A stretch of DNA of 59,342 nt from Pseudomonas putida. GTDB lineage: Bacteria > Pseudomonadota > Gammaproteobacteria > Pseudomonadales > Pseudomonadaceae. Positions 15,657 to 24,369 of this stretch are shown piece after piece. The notes beneath the pieces are model-generated. The model saw nothing but the letters and a program-made list of their open reading frames with translations, had not been told where the DNA came from and searched no databases. The stretch spans positions 1 through 59,342 of the forward strand of contig NZ_JANHLE010000034.1 of NCBI RefSeq assembly GCF_028682475.1, read 5' to 3'. A program made the position numbers and the translations under genes. Numbering within the stretch: the stretch's first letter is position 1; each line of letters begins with the position of its first letter.

Positions 15657-16673
15657 TCAGTCGAACACGCCAAAGGTCATGTAGCTGAACCAGGAGCGGT
15701 CGTCGTTGTTGCCTTCCGCTTCGTGTTGCTCTTCTTCGACGGCGTCGCTGTTCTCTGGCAGCAGTTCGGCCGGAATCGCTTCCTTGGCGTCTTCATACTG
15801 CTTGATCACGTCCTGGTTGGCGCGGGTTTCGCCCGGCGGCAGCGGTGCTTCGGTCTCGATCAGACCGAGGGTAGCCTTGGACAGCCAGGAGCGGTTGTCG
15901 GCTTCATCCTGCTTGGGCTGGAACTGGCCGTCGACCAGGCTCGGGTGATCCGGGTAGTTGAGCTTGAGGGTTTCCAGGCTGGTAGCGGCCAGTTCGTCCA
16001 AGTGCAGACGCATGTAGGCTTCGGTCATCACCGCCAGGCCGTCGCCGACCGATGGAGTTTCCTGGAAGTTCTCGACCACGTAGCGGCCACGGTTGGCGGC
16101 GGCGACATAGGCCTGACGGCTCAGGTAGTAGTCGGCGACGTGGATTTCGTAGGACGCCAGCAGGTTGCGCAGGTAGATCATGCGCTGCTTGGCATCGGGC
16201 GAGTAACGGCTGTTGGGGAAGCGGCTGGTCAGCTGGGCGAACTCGTTGTACGAGTCGCGGGCAGCACCCGGGTCACGCTTGGTCATGTCCAGCGGCAGAA
16301 AGCGCGCCAGCAGGCCACGGTCCTGATCGAAGGAGGTCAGGCCCTTGAGGTAGTAGGCGTAGTCGACGTTCGGGTGCTGAGGGTGCAAGCGAATGAAACG
16401 CTCGGCGGCCGATTTGGCGGCTTCTGGCTCGGCGTTCTTGTAGTTCGCGTAGATCAGCTCGAGCTGGGCCTGATCGGCATAGCGGCCGAACGGATAGCGC
16501 GATTCCAGCGCTTTGAGCTTGCTGGTGGCGCTGGTGTAGCTGTGGTTGTCCAGATCGGCCTGCGCCTGCTGGTACAGCTCGGCTTCGCTCAGGTTTTCGT
16601 CGACGACTTCCTTCGAAGAACAAGCAGCGGTCAGTCCGAGGATGGCGATCAGCAGCAGGTGTTTCACTTGCAT
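15657..16673 (-). CDS. bamD: Outer membrane assembly lipoprotein BamD (ComL)
   Basis: 338-aa lipoprotein of the BAM complex, which folds beta-barrel proteins into the outer membrane. The signal peptide MQVKHLLLIAILGLTAACSS ends in a lipobox with the lipidated Cys at residue 18. TPR repeats follow, including NLSEAELYQQAQADLDNHSY and SRYPFGRYADQAQLELIYAN. The acidic C-terminal extension beyond residue 270 makes it longer than E. coli BamD (245 aa), as in other pseudomonads. The start at 16673 is fixed by the signal peptide. It is divergent from rluD. Confidence 0.95.
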   Translation of the reverse strand: MQVKHLLLIAILGLTAACSSKEVVDENLSEAELYQQAQADLDNHSYTSATSKLKALESRYPFGRYADQAQLELIYANYKNAEPEAAKSAAERFIRLHPQHPNVDYAYYLKGLTSFDQDRGLLARFLPLDMTKRDPGAARDSYNEFAQLTSRFPNSRYSPDAKQRMIYLRNLLASYEIHVADYYLSRQAYVAAANRGRYVVENFQETPSVGDGLAVMTEAYMRLHLDELAATSLETLKLNYPDHPSLVDGQFQPKQDEADNRSWLSKATLGLIETEAPLPPGETRANQDVIKQYEDAKEAIPAELLPENSDAVEEEQHEAEGNNDDRSWFSYMTFGVFD

Positions 16674-16823
16674 GGCGGCTTGCGTCCCTATGACGGCCGC
16701 TGTCTTGGGCGTGGCCGTCCTGTTATGATGAGCACCCCGATGAAACTTGCGGGGCAAAAGACGTCGTATTTAACCACAAGCGTGCAGTCGAAACCAAAGG
16801 CTGTGCCGCCCGCTGATTCGAGC

Positions 16824-17786
16824 ATGTCCGAGATCATTCAACTTAGCGCAGAGGTGCCGTCCGAATTGGGCGGGCAACGCCTCGACCAAGTCGCCGCCCA
16901 ATTGTTCGCTGAGCACTCGCGCTCGCGCCTTTCCACCTGGATCAAGGAGGGGCGCCTGACGGTCGATGGCGCCGTCCTGCGTCCGCGCGATATCGTCCAC
17001 GGCGGCTCGCTGCTGGCCCTTGAGGCCGAGCAGGAAGCCCAGGGCGAGTGGGTGGCCCAGGACATCGAACTGGATATCGTCTATGAAGACGACCACATCC
17101 TGGTGATCAACAAGCCCGCCGGGCTGGTGGTTCACCCGGCTGCGGGCCACGCCGATGGCACCCTGCTCAACGCGCTGCTGCACCACGTGCCGGACATCAT
17201 CAACGTCCCGCGCGCCGGCATCGTCCACCGCCTGGACAAGGACACCACCGGTCTGATGGTGGTGGCCAAGACCATCCAGGCGCAGACCCAGCTGGTCGCC
17301 CAGTTGCAAAGCCGCAGTGTCAGCCGCATCTATGAATGCATCGTGATCGGTGTCGTCACCGCCGGTGGCAAGATCAACGCCCCGATCGGCCGTCATGGCG
17401 GGCAACGTCAGCGCATGGCGGTGACCGAAGGCGGCAAGCCGGCTGTCAGCCACTACCGTGTGCTGGAGCGCTTCCGTTCGCATACCCATGTGCGGGTCAA
17501 GCTGGAAACCGGGCGTACCCACCAGATTCGCGTGCACATGGCTCATGTGAACTTCCCGTTGGTCGGTGATCCGGTCTACGGCGGTCGCTTCCGTATTCCG
17601 CCAGCCGCCAGCCAGACCATGGTCGAAGCGCTCAAGACCTTCCCGCGTCAGGCCCTGCATGCGCGCTTCCTGGAGCTGGATCACCCGGTGACCGGCGAGC
17701 GCATGGGCTGGGAGTCGTCGCTGCCGGACGATTTCGTCTGGCTGCTGTCGCTGCTCAAGCAGGACCGCGAGGCGTTCGTCGGATGA
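16824..17786 (+). CDS. rluD: 23S rRNA pseudouridine(1911/1915/1917) synthase
   Basis: 320-aa enzyme converting three uridines of helix 69 to pseudouridine. An N-terminal S4 RNA-binding domain (GGQRLDQVAAQLFAEHSRSR) precedes the RluA-type catalytic domain with GIVHRLDKDTTGLMVVAKT, whose Asp in HRLD is the nucleophile. RTHQIRVHMAHVNFPLVGDP is the conserved C-terminal signature. The start MSEIIQLSAEVP at 16824 is chosen; the reading frame is open far upstream across bamD but that part is not family-like. The stop overlaps pgeF (ATGA). Confidence 0.96.
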   Translation: MSEIIQLSAEVPSELGGQRLDQVAAQLFAEHSRSRLSTWIKEGRLTVDGAVLRPRDIVHGGSLLALEAEQEAQGEWVAQDIELDIVYEDDHILVINKPAGLVVHPAAGHADGTLLNALLHHVPDIINVPRAGIVHRLDKDTTGLMVVAKTIQAQTQLVAQLQSRSVSRIYECIVIGVVTAGGKINAPIGRHGGQRQRMAVTEGGKPAVSHYRVLERFRSHTHVRVKLETGRTHQIRVHMAHVNFPLVGDPVYGGRFRIPPAASQTMVEALKTFPRQALHARFLELDHPVTGERMGWESSLPDDFVWLLSLLKQDREAFVG

Positions 17787-18523
17787 GTGCGCTGACGCAC
17801 GCCCTGCTGATCCCGGACTGGCCTGCGCCAGCCGCGGTTCGCGCGTGCGTCACCACCCGTTCTGGCGGGGTCAGCCTGCCGCCTTATGAAAGCTTTAACC
17901 TCGGTGACCATGTCGGCGATGCGCCGGATGCGGTGACCGAGAACCGTCGGCGCCTGACCGCCGAGTTCGGCATCCAGCCGGCCTGGCTCAAGCAGGTGCA
18001 CGGTGTGGTGGTGGCAGATGCCGAGCCGAGCGTAATCGCCGAAGCCGACGCCAGCTGGACCGCCACCCCAGGCATCGCCTGTACGGTGATGACCGCCGAT
18101 TGCCTGCCGTTGCTGTTCTGCGACCGTGCCGGTACCCGTGTCGCGGCAGCCCATGCCGGTTGGCGCGGTCTGGCCAGCGGGGTTATCGAAGCCACCCTTG
18201 ACCGCCTGAACCTGCTGCCAGAAGAGGTGCTGGTGTGGTTGGGCCCGGCGATCGGCCCGCAAGCCTTCGAAGTCGGTCTGGAAGTGCGCGATGCCTTCAC
18301 GACCGTTCATCCGGAAACTGCCCAGGCTTTTGTGCCCGGTGCACGCCCGGATAAACTGATGGCCGACATCTATACCCTGGCGCGCCTGCGTCTGGCCGCT
18401 CGTGGCGTAAATGCGGTGTATGGCGGTGGTTTGTGCACCGTCAGCGATCCTCGCTTCTATTCTTATCGGCGCACCCCGCAAGGTGGGCGCTTCGCCTCAT
18501 TGATCTGGCTGGCCCCGCGCTGA
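17783..18523 (+). CDS. pgeF: Multicopper polyphenol oxidase / purine nucleoside phosphorylase-like PgeF (YfiH)
   Basis: 246-aa member of the YfiH family. Signatures seen: SLPPYESFNLGDHVGD, WLKQVHGVVV, TADCLPLLFCD and AAAHAGWRGLASGVIEATL, which supply the metal-binding His and Cys residues. In E. coli the protein is linked to peptidoglycan substrate fidelity; other members act as laccase or purine nucleoside phosphorylase. It is coupled to rluD by a four-base overlap, and clpB follows, a common order. Confidence 0.93.
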   Translation: MSALTHALLIPDWPAPAAVRACVTTRSGGVSLPPYESFNLGDHVGDAPDAVTENRRRLTAEFGIQPAWLKQVHGVVVADAEPSVIAEADASWTATPGIACTVMTADCLPLLFCDRAGTRVAAAHAGWRGLASGVIEATLDRLNLLPEEVLVWLGPAIGPQAFEVGLEVRDAFTTVHPETAQAFVPGARPDKLMADIYTLARLRLAARGVNAVYGGGLCTVSDPRFYSYRRTPQGGRFASLIWLAPR

Positions 18524-18543
18524 CCTGAATCAACCCCGCTAAG

Positions 18544-18572
18544 CTTGAATCCGCCAGAATCACCCTCATCTA
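18544..18572 (+). promoter_or_regulatory. Heat-shock (sigma-32) promoter of clpB
   Basis: CTTGAA at 18544-18549 is followed after 13 bases by CCCTCATCTA at 18563-18572, close to the RpoH consensus CTTGAA-N(13-15)-CCCCATNT. It lies about 75 bases upstream of clpB, a classic RpoH target. Confidence 0.8.
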
Positions 18573-18648
18573 ATGGGGTATCTCAGGCAGGTTTATCTTC
18601 ATCAGGTGTGTCCATCGCTCCGGCCTGCCCATAAAAGGAAGGTAACTT

Positions 18649-21213
18649 ATGCGAATAGACCGTTTGACCAGCAAATTACAGCTGGCGTTATCCGACTCCC
18701 AATCCCTGGCCGTTGGTATGGACCATCCCGCCATCGAGCCTGCGCACCTGCTGCAAGCGTTGATCGATCAGCAAGGTGGTTCGATCAAGCCGCTGCTGAT
18801 GCAGGTCGGCTTTGACGTCAACAGCCTGCGCAAGGCGTTGAGCAAAGAGCTCGACCAACTGCCGAAAATCCAGAACCCGACCGGCGACGTGAACATGTCG
18901 CAGGACCTGGCGCGCCTGCTCAACCAGGCCGACCGCCTGGCCCAGCAGAAGGGCGACCAGTTCATCTCCAGTGAACTGGTGCTGCTCGCCGCCATGGACG
19001 AGAACAGCAAGCTGGGCAAATTGCTGCTGAGCCAGGGCGTGACCAAGAAAGCCCTGGAAAACGCCATCAGCAACCTGCGTGGCGGTGAGGCAGTCAACGA
19101 CCCGAACGCCGAGGAGTCGCGTCAGGCCCTGGACAAGTACACCGTCGACCTGACCAAGCGTGCCGAAGACGGCAAGCTCGATCCGGTGATTGGCCGTGAC
19201 GACGAAATCCGCCGGACCATTCAGGTGCTGCAGCGCCGGACCAAGAACAACCCGGTGCTGATCGGTGAGCCTGGCGTGGGTAAAACCGCCATCGCCGAAG
19301 GCCTGGCCCAGCGCATCATCAACGGCGAAGTGCCGGATGGCCTCAAAGGCAAGCGTCTGCTGTCGCTGGACATGGGCGCACTGATTGCCGGTGCCAAGTT
19401 CCGCGGTGAGTTCGAGGAGCGCCTCAAAGCGCTGCTCAATGAGCTGTCCAAGCAGGAAGGGCAGATCATTCTGTTCATCGACGAACTGCACACCATGGTC
19501 GGCGCCGGTAAAGGTGAAGGCTCTATGGACGCCGGCAACATGCTCAAGCCGGCCCTGGCCCGCGGTGAGCTGCACTGCGTCGGTGCCACGACCCTGAACG
19601 AGTACCGCCAGTACATCGAGAAAGACGCGGCCCTGGAGCGGCGCTTCCAGAAAGTACTGGTAGAGGAGCCGAGCGAGGAAGACACCATCGCCATCCTGCG
19701 TGGCCTCAAAGAGCGTTACGAGGTGCACCACAAGGTGGCGATCACCGACGGCGCGATCATTGCCGCGGCCAAGCTCAGCCATCGCTACATTACTGACCGG
19801 CAGCTGCCGGACAAGGCCATCGACCTGGTGGACGAAGCGGCCAGCCGCATTCGTATGGAGATCGACTCCAAGCCGGAAGTGCTCGATCGCCTGGAGCGCC
19901 GCCTGATTCAACTGAAGGTTGAATCCCAGGCGCTGAAGAAAGAAGAAGACGAAGCCGCTATCAAGCGTCTGGAAAAGCTGACCGAAGAGATTGCCCGGCT
20001 GGAGCGTGAATACGCTGACCTGGAAGAAGTCTGGACCTCGGAAAAAGCCGAAGTGCAGGGCTCTGCGCAGATCCAGCAGAAAATCGAGCAGTCGCGCCAG
20101 GAGCTGGAAACCGCACGGCGCAAAGGCGACCTCAGCCGCATGGCCGAGCTGCAGTACGGGGTGATCCCGGACCTGGAGCGCAGCCTGCAGATGGTCGACC
20201 AGCATGGCAAGGCCGAGAACCAGCTGCTGCGTAACAAGGTGACCGAAGAGGAAATCGCTGAAGTCGTCTCCAAGTGGACCGGTATTCCGGTTGCCAAGAT
20301 GCTTGAAGGCGAGCGGGAAAAACTGCTGAAGATGGAAAGCCTGCTGCACCAGCGTGTGATCGGTCAGGAAGAGGCAGTGGTTGCGGTCTCCAACGCCGTT
20401 CGTCGTTCGCGCGCCGGCTTGTCCGACCCAAACCGGCCAAGTGGCTCGTTCCTGTTCCTCGGCCCGACCGGGGTAGGTAAGACCGAGCTGTGTAAAGCCC
20501 TGGCCGAGTTCCTGTTCGACACCGAAGAGGCGATGGTACGTATCGACATGTCCGAGTTCATGGAGAAACACTCCGTGGCCCGTCTGATCGGTGCGCCACC
20601 GGGCTACGTCGGTTACGAGGAGGGCGGTTACCTGACCGAAGCGGTACGGCGCAAACCGTATGCCGTGGTGCTGCTCGACGAGGTTGAAAAGGCCCACCCG
20701 GATGTGTTCAACGTGTTGCTGCAGGTGCTTGAAGACGGTCGCCTGACCGACAGCCACGGACGCACGGTGGATTTCCGTAATACCGTGATCGTGATGACCT
20801 CCAACCTCGGTTCGGCACAGATCCAGGACCTGGTCGGTGATCGCGAAGCGCAACGGGCTGCGGTGATGGACGCGGTGGGTGCGCATTTCCGCCCAGAGTT
20901 CATCAACCGTATCGACGAAGTGGTGGTGTTCGAGCCGCTGGGCCGCGATCAGATCGCTGGCATCACCCAGATCCAGTTGGGCCGTCTGCGCAGCCGTCTG
21001 GCTGAGCGCGACCTGAGCCTGGAGCTGAGCGACGAAGCGCTGGATAAACTGATCGCCGTCGGTTACGACCCGGTCTATGGCGCACGGCCGTTGAAACGGG
21101 CGATTCAGCGCTGGATCGAGAACCCGTTGGCGCAGCTGATCCTGGCTGGCAAGTTCCTGCCAGGCACCGGGATTACCGCCAAGGTCGAGGGCGAGGAAAT
21201 CGTCTTCGCCTGA
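18649..21213 (+). CDS. clpB: ATP-dependent disaggregase ClpB
   Basis: 854-aa AAA+ hexameric chaperone that pulls proteins out of aggregates with DnaK. The N-terminal Clp repeat domain is followed by NBD1 (Walker A GEPGVGKT, residues 206-213), the coiled-coil M domain (around 400-520, rich in Glu/Lys/Leu heptads) and NBD2 (Walker A GPTGVGKT, residues 605-612). The C-terminal sensor-2 motif is in YDPVYGARPLKRAIQRWIEN. Length is standard. An RBS GGAAGG precedes MRIDRLTSKLQ. Confidence 0.98.
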   Translation: MRIDRLTSKLQLALSDSQSLAVGMDHPAIEPAHLLQALIDQQGGSIKPLLMQVGFDVNSLRKALSKELDQLPKIQNPTGDVNMSQDLARLLNQADRLAQQKGDQFISSELVLLAAMDENSKLGKLLLSQGVTKKALENAISNLRGGEAVNDPNAEESRQALDKYTVDLTKRAEDGKLDPVIGRDDEIRRTIQVLQRRTKNNPVLIGEPGVGKTAIAEGLAQRIINGEVPDGLKGKRLLSLDMGALIAGAKFRGEFEERLKALLNELSKQEGQIILFIDELHTMVGAGKGEGSMDAGNMLKPALARGELHCVGATTLNEYRQYIEKDAALERRFQKVLVEEPSEEDTIAILRGLKERYEVHHKVAITDGAIIAAAKLSHRYITDRQLPDKAIDLVDEAASRIRMEIDSKPEVLDRLERRLIQLKVESQALKKEEDEAAIKRLEKLTEEIARLEREYADLEEVWTSEKAEVQGSAQIQQKIEQSRQELETARRKGDLSRMAELQYGVIPDLERSLQMVDQHGKAENQLLRNKVTEEEIAEVVSKWTGIPVAKMLEGEREKLLKMESLLHQRVIGQEEAVVAVSNAVRRSRAGLSDPNRPSGSFLFLGPTGVGKTELCKALAEFLFDTEEAMVRIDMSEFMEKHSVARLIGAPPGYVGYEEGGYLTEAVRRKPYAVVLLDEVEKAHPDVFNVLLQVLEDGRLTDSHGRTVDFRNTVIVMTSNLGSAQIQDLVGDREAQRAAVMDAVGAHFRPEFINRIDEVVVFEPLGRDQIAGITQIQLGRLRSRLAERDLSLELSDEALDKLIAVGYDPVYGARPLKRAIQRWIENPLAQLILAGKFLPGTGITAKVEGEEIVFA

Positions 21214-21232
21214 TTTTTCGGGTGGTTACGCT

Positions 21233-21259
21233 AAGGCCTCGAAATTCGAGGCCTTTTTT
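21233..21259 (+). terminator. Terminator of clpB
   Basis: Hairpin AAGGCCTCGAAATTCGAGGCCTT followed by a T-run, about 20 bases after the clpB stop. Confidence 0.92.
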
Positions 21260-21381
21260 CTTTGCATTTTTTCTCGAGTGCTTGTAAAGTGCGCCCCGCT
21301 GTATGTCGCCCCGCAGGTTTCCAGCAAAATCGGGAATCTGAAAAAAAGTTGCAAATCAGTAAGTTGAATGCAAATTAGGGG

Positions 21382-21409
21382 TTGACAAGGGTTTTGAAGG
21401 TTGTAGAAT
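21382..21409 (+). promoter_or_regulatory. Sigma-70 promoter of the tRNA cluster
   Basis: TTGACA (21382-21387), a 16-base spacer and TAGAAT (21404-21409), followed by a GC-rich stretch GCGCGCC of the stringent-discriminator type. It lies about 100 bases before tRNA-Asn. Confidence 0.85.
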
Positions 21410-21508
21410 AGCGCGCCTCAGAGACATGAACGCAGCGATGCACAAGGTCGAAGGGTTCGAAGCGGTAGTGATACAGTTTTCGAAATTGCAGTACTTGAAA
21501 TTGATAGT

Positions 21509-21584
21509 TCCGCGATAGCTCAGTCGGTAGAGCAAATGACTGTTAATCATTGGGTCCCAGGTTCGAGTCCTGGTCGCGGAGCCA
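21509..21584 (+). tRNA. tRNA-Asn (GTT)
   Basis: 76 bases with encoded CCA. The acceptor stem pairs TCCGCGA with TCGCGGA, the anticodon loop reads CTGTTAA (anticodon GTT), and the T loop is TTCGAGT. First gene of the tRNA operon. Confidence 0.97.
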
Positions 21585-21594
21585 AATTTCAAAC

Positions 21595-21671
21595 CGGGGT
21601 ATAGCGCAGTCCGGTAGCGCGCCTGCTTTGGGAGCAGGATGTCAGGAGTTCGAATCCCCTTACCCCGACCA
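21595..21671 (+). tRNA. tRNA-Pro (TGG), copy 1
   Basis: 77 bases with CCA. The acceptor stem CGGGGTA pairs with TACCCCG, the anticodon loop is TTTGGGA (anticodon TGG), and the T loop TTCGAAT is present. It is identical base for base to the copy at 21851-21927. Confidence 0.97.
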
Positions 21672-21676
21672 TTTTT

Positions 21677-21752
21677 GGGTCGTTAGCTCAGTTGGTAGAG
21701 CAGTTGGCTTTTAACCAATTGGTCGTAGGTTCGAATCCTACACGACCCACCA
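21677..21752 (+). tRNA. tRNA-Lys (TTT)
   Basis: 76 bases with CCA. The acceptor stem GGGTCGT pairs with ACGACCC, and the anticodon loop CTTTTAA gives anticodon TTT. Last member of the Asn-Pro-Lys operon before a terminator. Confidence 0.97.
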
Positions 21753-21816
21753 TTTTTGAAGCCGGTACGCTGGGTTCAAATCTTAAAAGGTTGGATTGCC
21801 ATTAGCGTCCAGCCGT

Positions 21817-21848
21817 AAAAAAGGCGCCTTAGTTGGTGCCTTTTTTTT
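21817..21848 (+). terminator. Terminator behind tRNA-Lys
   Basis: Hairpin AAGGCGCC/GGTGCCTT with an A-run before and eight Ts after. It ends only two bases before the second tRNA-Pro. Confidence 0.88.
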
Positions 21849-21850
21849 AC

Positions 21851-21927
21851 CGGGGTATAGCGCAGTCCGGTAGCGCGCCTGCTTTGGGAGCAGGATGTCA
21901 GGAGTTCGAATCCCCTTACCCCGACCA
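21851..21927 (+). tRNA. tRNA-Pro (TGG), copy 2
   Basis: Exact duplicate of the tRNA-Pro at 21595-21671, including CCA and the following AT. It starts two bases after a terminator T-tract and has its own terminator downstream. No separate promoter is obvious in the 100 bases before it, so its expression may depend on read-through. Confidence 0.95.
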
Positions 21928-21936
21928 TATTCAGAG

Positions 21937-21968
21937 AAAAGGGCACCTTGCAAAAGGTGCCCTTTTTT
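21937..21968 (+). terminator. Terminator behind second tRNA-Pro
   Basis: Stem AAAAGGGCACCTT / AAGGTGCCCTTTT with a T-run, ten bases after the tRNA CCA end. Confidence 0.9.
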
Positions 21969-22031
21969 CGTTTCTGCAGCCCTGAATATTGCCTGCTACT
22001 ATCCGCCAATATTCTGCAAGGGAGCTGCCCC

Positions 22032-22553
22032 ATGACCCTCAAAGCCTCCGTATACATCGCCACCAGCCTCGATGGCTTCATCGCCCGTGCAAGCGGCGAG
22101 CTGGACTGGTTGATGGTTGCCACCAGTTCCAGCGACGACCACGGCTACGCCGCTTACATGGCGTCGGTCGATACCCTGGTCATGGGGCGCAACACCTACG
22201 AAAAAGTACTGACCTTTGGTGACTGGCCCTATCCGCACAAGCGCGTGGTGGTGTTGAGCACTACCCTGGGCCAGGCGCAGGGGGTCGAAGTGCATCCCGG
22301 GCCGATTGCCGAGCTGCTTGAGCATTTGCGCGACACAGGCGCCAGGAGCCTGTACCTCGATGGTGGTCAGGTGGTGCAGAGCTTCTTGCGTGAGGGGCGG
22401 GTGGATGAGCTGACCATCACCCGGATTCCGGTGTTGCTGGGCAGCGGGATCCCCCTGTTCGGGGCCTTGGCGGGGGATGTGAAGCTGCAGCATGTGCGCA
22501 GCACCACCTTCGAGAACGGTTTTGTGCAGAGTACCTATCGGGTACTTCGTTAA
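22032..22553 (+). CDS. Dihydrofolate reductase-like / RibD C-terminal domain protein
   Basis: 173-aa protein with the fold of the RibD C-terminal/DHFR superfamily: SVYIATSLDGFIARASGELD at the N-terminus, VDTLVMGRNTYEKVLTF in the middle, and LYLDGGQVVQSFLREGRVDE then ITRIPVLLGSGIPLF at the C-terminus. These are NADPH-dependent reductases of unknown substrate (YyaP/YwjB type). The start at 22032 follows AAGGGAGCTG as ribosome binding site; an earlier in-frame ATG falls inside the tRNA terminator hairpin and is rejected. Confidence 0.9.
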   Translation: MTLKASVYIATSLDGFIARASGELDWLMVATSSSDDHGYAAYMASVDTLVMGRNTYEKVLTFGDWPYPHKRVVVLSTTLGQAQGVEVHPGPIAELLEHLRDTGARSLYLDGGQVVQSFLREGRVDELTITRIPVLLGSGIPLFGALAGDVKLQHVRSTTFENGFVQSTYRVLR

Positions 22554-22571
22554 TAGGGCTGCTTTGCAGCC

Positions 22572-22644
22572 CATCGCCGGCAATGCCGGCTCCCACATGT
22601 CCGGTGTTCACACTGACCTGTGGGAGCTGGCCTTGCCAGCGATG
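22572..22644. repeat. Paired variant REP elements
   Basis: Inverted arms CATCGCCGGCAATGCCGGCT(CCCAC) and TGTGGGAGCTGGCCTTGCCA(GCGATG) face each other between convergent genes. The right arm matches the repeat at 9-34. Confidence 0.85.
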
Positions 22645-22647
22645 ATG

Positions 22648-23943
22648 TCAGTGCAGCTTCAGGCGCGGCTCGGTGCCACGGCCGATGCGGCTACCCAACA
22701 TCAGCATCAAGGTACGGAATGTGCCGTATAGCGCCATCTGGTGCATGCGGTACAACGACACGTAGAACATCCGCGCCAACCAGCCTTCGAGCATCACGCT
22801 ACCGGTCAGGTTACCCATCAGGTTACCCACCGCCGAGAAGCGCGACAGCGATACCAGGGAGCCGTAATCGCGGTAGGCGTAAGTCGGCAGGGGTTTGCCT
22901 TCCAGGCGCGCCTTCAACGATTTGGCCAGCATCGAGGCCTGCTGGTGCGCGGCCTGGGCCCGTGGCGGTACGTTGCGGTCGCTGCCCGGCTGCGGGCAGG
23001 CAGCGCAATCACCAAAGGCGAAAATGTCGTCGTCCAGTGTGGTCTGCAGGGTAGGGCGAACCACCAGCTGGTTGATCCGGTTGGTCTCCAGGCCGTCGAT
23101 GTCCTTGAGGAAGCCCGGCGCCCGAATACCAGCGGCCCAGACTTTCAGGCTGGCCGGGATCACGTCGCCATTGCTGGTTTTCAGCTCGGTTGCCGTCACT
23201 TCACTGACCGAGGCATTGGTCATCACCGTCACCCCGAGCTTTTCCAGGGTCTGGTGCACCGGCACGCTGATACGCTCCGGCAACGCCGGCAGTACCCGCG
23301 GGCCCGCTTCGATCAGGGTGATGTGCATGTCCTTGGGCTGGATGCGATCCAGGCCATACGCCGCCAGCTCGTGCGCGGCGTGATGCAGTTCGGCAGCCAG
23401 TTCCACACCGGTGGCACCGGCACCGACAATCGCCACGCTGATGGTTTCATTGGCCTGATCGCCGGCATGGGCGCGCAGGTAATGGTTGAGCAGCTGCTGA
23501 TGGAAACGCTCGGCCTGCTTGCGGGTATCAAGGAACAGGCAGTTCTGCGCCGCACCCAGCGTACCGAAGTCGTTGGTGTTGCTGCCCACGGCGATCACCA
23601 GGGTGTCGTAGCCCAGAGTACGCGCAGGCAGCAGCTCGCGGCCCTCTTCGTCGAGGGTGGCGGCCAGCTGGATCTGTTTGCTCTCGCGGTCCAGGCCACT
23701 CATGCGCCCGAGCTGGAACTGGAAGTGATTCCACTTGGCCTGGGCCACGTAGTTCAGTTCGTCTTCCGAGGAGTTCAGCGAGCCGGCGGCGACTTCGTGC
23801 AGCAAGGGCTTCCAGATGTGCGTCAGGTTGGCGTCGACCAGGGTAATGCTGGCGCTGCCCTTCTTGCCCAGGGTTTTACCCAGGCGGGTCGCCAGTTCCA
23901 GGCCGCCGGCGCCGCCGCCGACAATCACAATACGGTGAGTCAT
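22648..23943 (-). CDS. ndh: Type II NADH dehydrogenase (NDH-2)
   Basis: 431-aa monotopic membrane flavoprotein that passes electrons from NADH to quinone without pumping protons. It has two dinucleotide-binding motifs: RIVIVGGGAGGLELATRLG (FAD) at the N-terminus and SVAIVGAGATGVELAAELHH (NADH) near residue 170. DDIFAFGDCAACPQPG is the conserved FAD-contact region. The amphipathic C-terminus around RMFYVSLYRMHQMALYGTF likely anchors it. Length matches E. coli Ndh (434 aa). Confidence 0.95.
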   Translation of the reverse strand: MTHRIVIVGGGAGGLELATRLGKTLGKKGSASITLVDANLTHIWKPLLHEVAAGSLNSSEDELNYVAQAKWNHFQFQLGRMSGLDRESKQIQLAATLDEEGRELLPARTLGYDTLVIAVGSNTNDFGTLGAAQNCLFLDTRKQAERFHQQLLNHYLRAHAGDQANETISVAIVGAGATGVELAAELHHAAHELAAYGLDRIQPKDMHITLIEAGPRVLPALPERISVPVHQTLEKLGVTVMTNASVSEVTATELKTSNGDVIPASLKVWAAGIRAPGFLKDIDGLETNRINQLVVRPTLQTTLDDDIFAFGDCAACPQPGSDRNVPPRAQAAHQQASMLAKSLKARLEGKPLPTYAYRDYGSLVSLSRFSAVGNLMGNLTGSVMLEGWLARMFYVSLYRMHQMALYGTFRTLMLMLGSRIGRGTEPRLKLH

Positions 23944-24027
23944 GGGGATATCTCATAAGGTTTACGGAATTCTGTTCGAGCGTCATCGGCCGCTCGGGGC
24001 GGGCGGTTCGGGCGAGCGCAAGGCAGC

Positions 24028-24201
24028 TCATAGCACCAGGTTACTCAAGAGGCGGCTCAACAGGCCCAGGCCAACAGTCACCAGCACCACCATACAAAGG
24101 AGCAGCCACGGCCGGAAAGGCTTGCGCTCGACTTGATGCTGGGGAGCTTGCAGGTATTGATCGACACGACGTTGGTCTTCGGGGTTCAGGCGGCTGGTCA
24201 T
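24028..24201 (-). CDS. DUF3094-type small membrane protein
   Basis: 57-aa protein starting MTSRLNPEDQRRVDQYLQAP, with one C-terminal membrane segment (WLLLCMVVLVTVGLGLLSRL). I recognise the Pseudomonas DUF3094 family; function is unknown. A start at 24225 would add eight residues. It lies upstream of ndh and downstream of the DUF1780 gene on the same strand. Confidence 0.78.
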   Translation of the reverse strand: MTSRLNPEDQRRVDQYLQAPQHQVERKPFRPWLLLCMVVLVTVGLGLLSRLLSNLVL

Positions 24202-24369
24202 GAGGGCCTCGTCAGGTAGACGCATGTGACTGAAGGGAAGCTACAGGGTTCACTGTAGTTGTTTGAACAAGGCCCATGGCGCAGTCACGCGGCGGTCATT
24301 ATGACGAATGATTGCGCTTTGTATCACCGCCGCGCAATTTATGCCATTACGCGTTGGCAGGGGGCCAGC

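Noticed and set aside
15627..16823. 400-codon upstream extension of the rluD frame
   Set aside because: It runs antisense through bamD; family similarity starts only at MSEIIQLS (16824).
18688..20886. 732-codon minus-strand frame opposite clpB
   Set aside because: Antisense to an unmistakable ClpB gene, with composition typical of a third-position GC shadow.
21595..21927. Direct repeat that could suggest a CRISPR or attachment duplication
   Set aside because: Both copies are complete, folded tRNA-Pro genes; there are only two, spaced unlike a CRISPR. No CRISPR array was seen anywhere in the window.
24241..24258. Small inverted repeat CTACAG...CTGTAG between the DUF3094 and DUF1780 genes
   Set aside because: Only six paired bases and no T-run on either strand; not convincing as a terminator.
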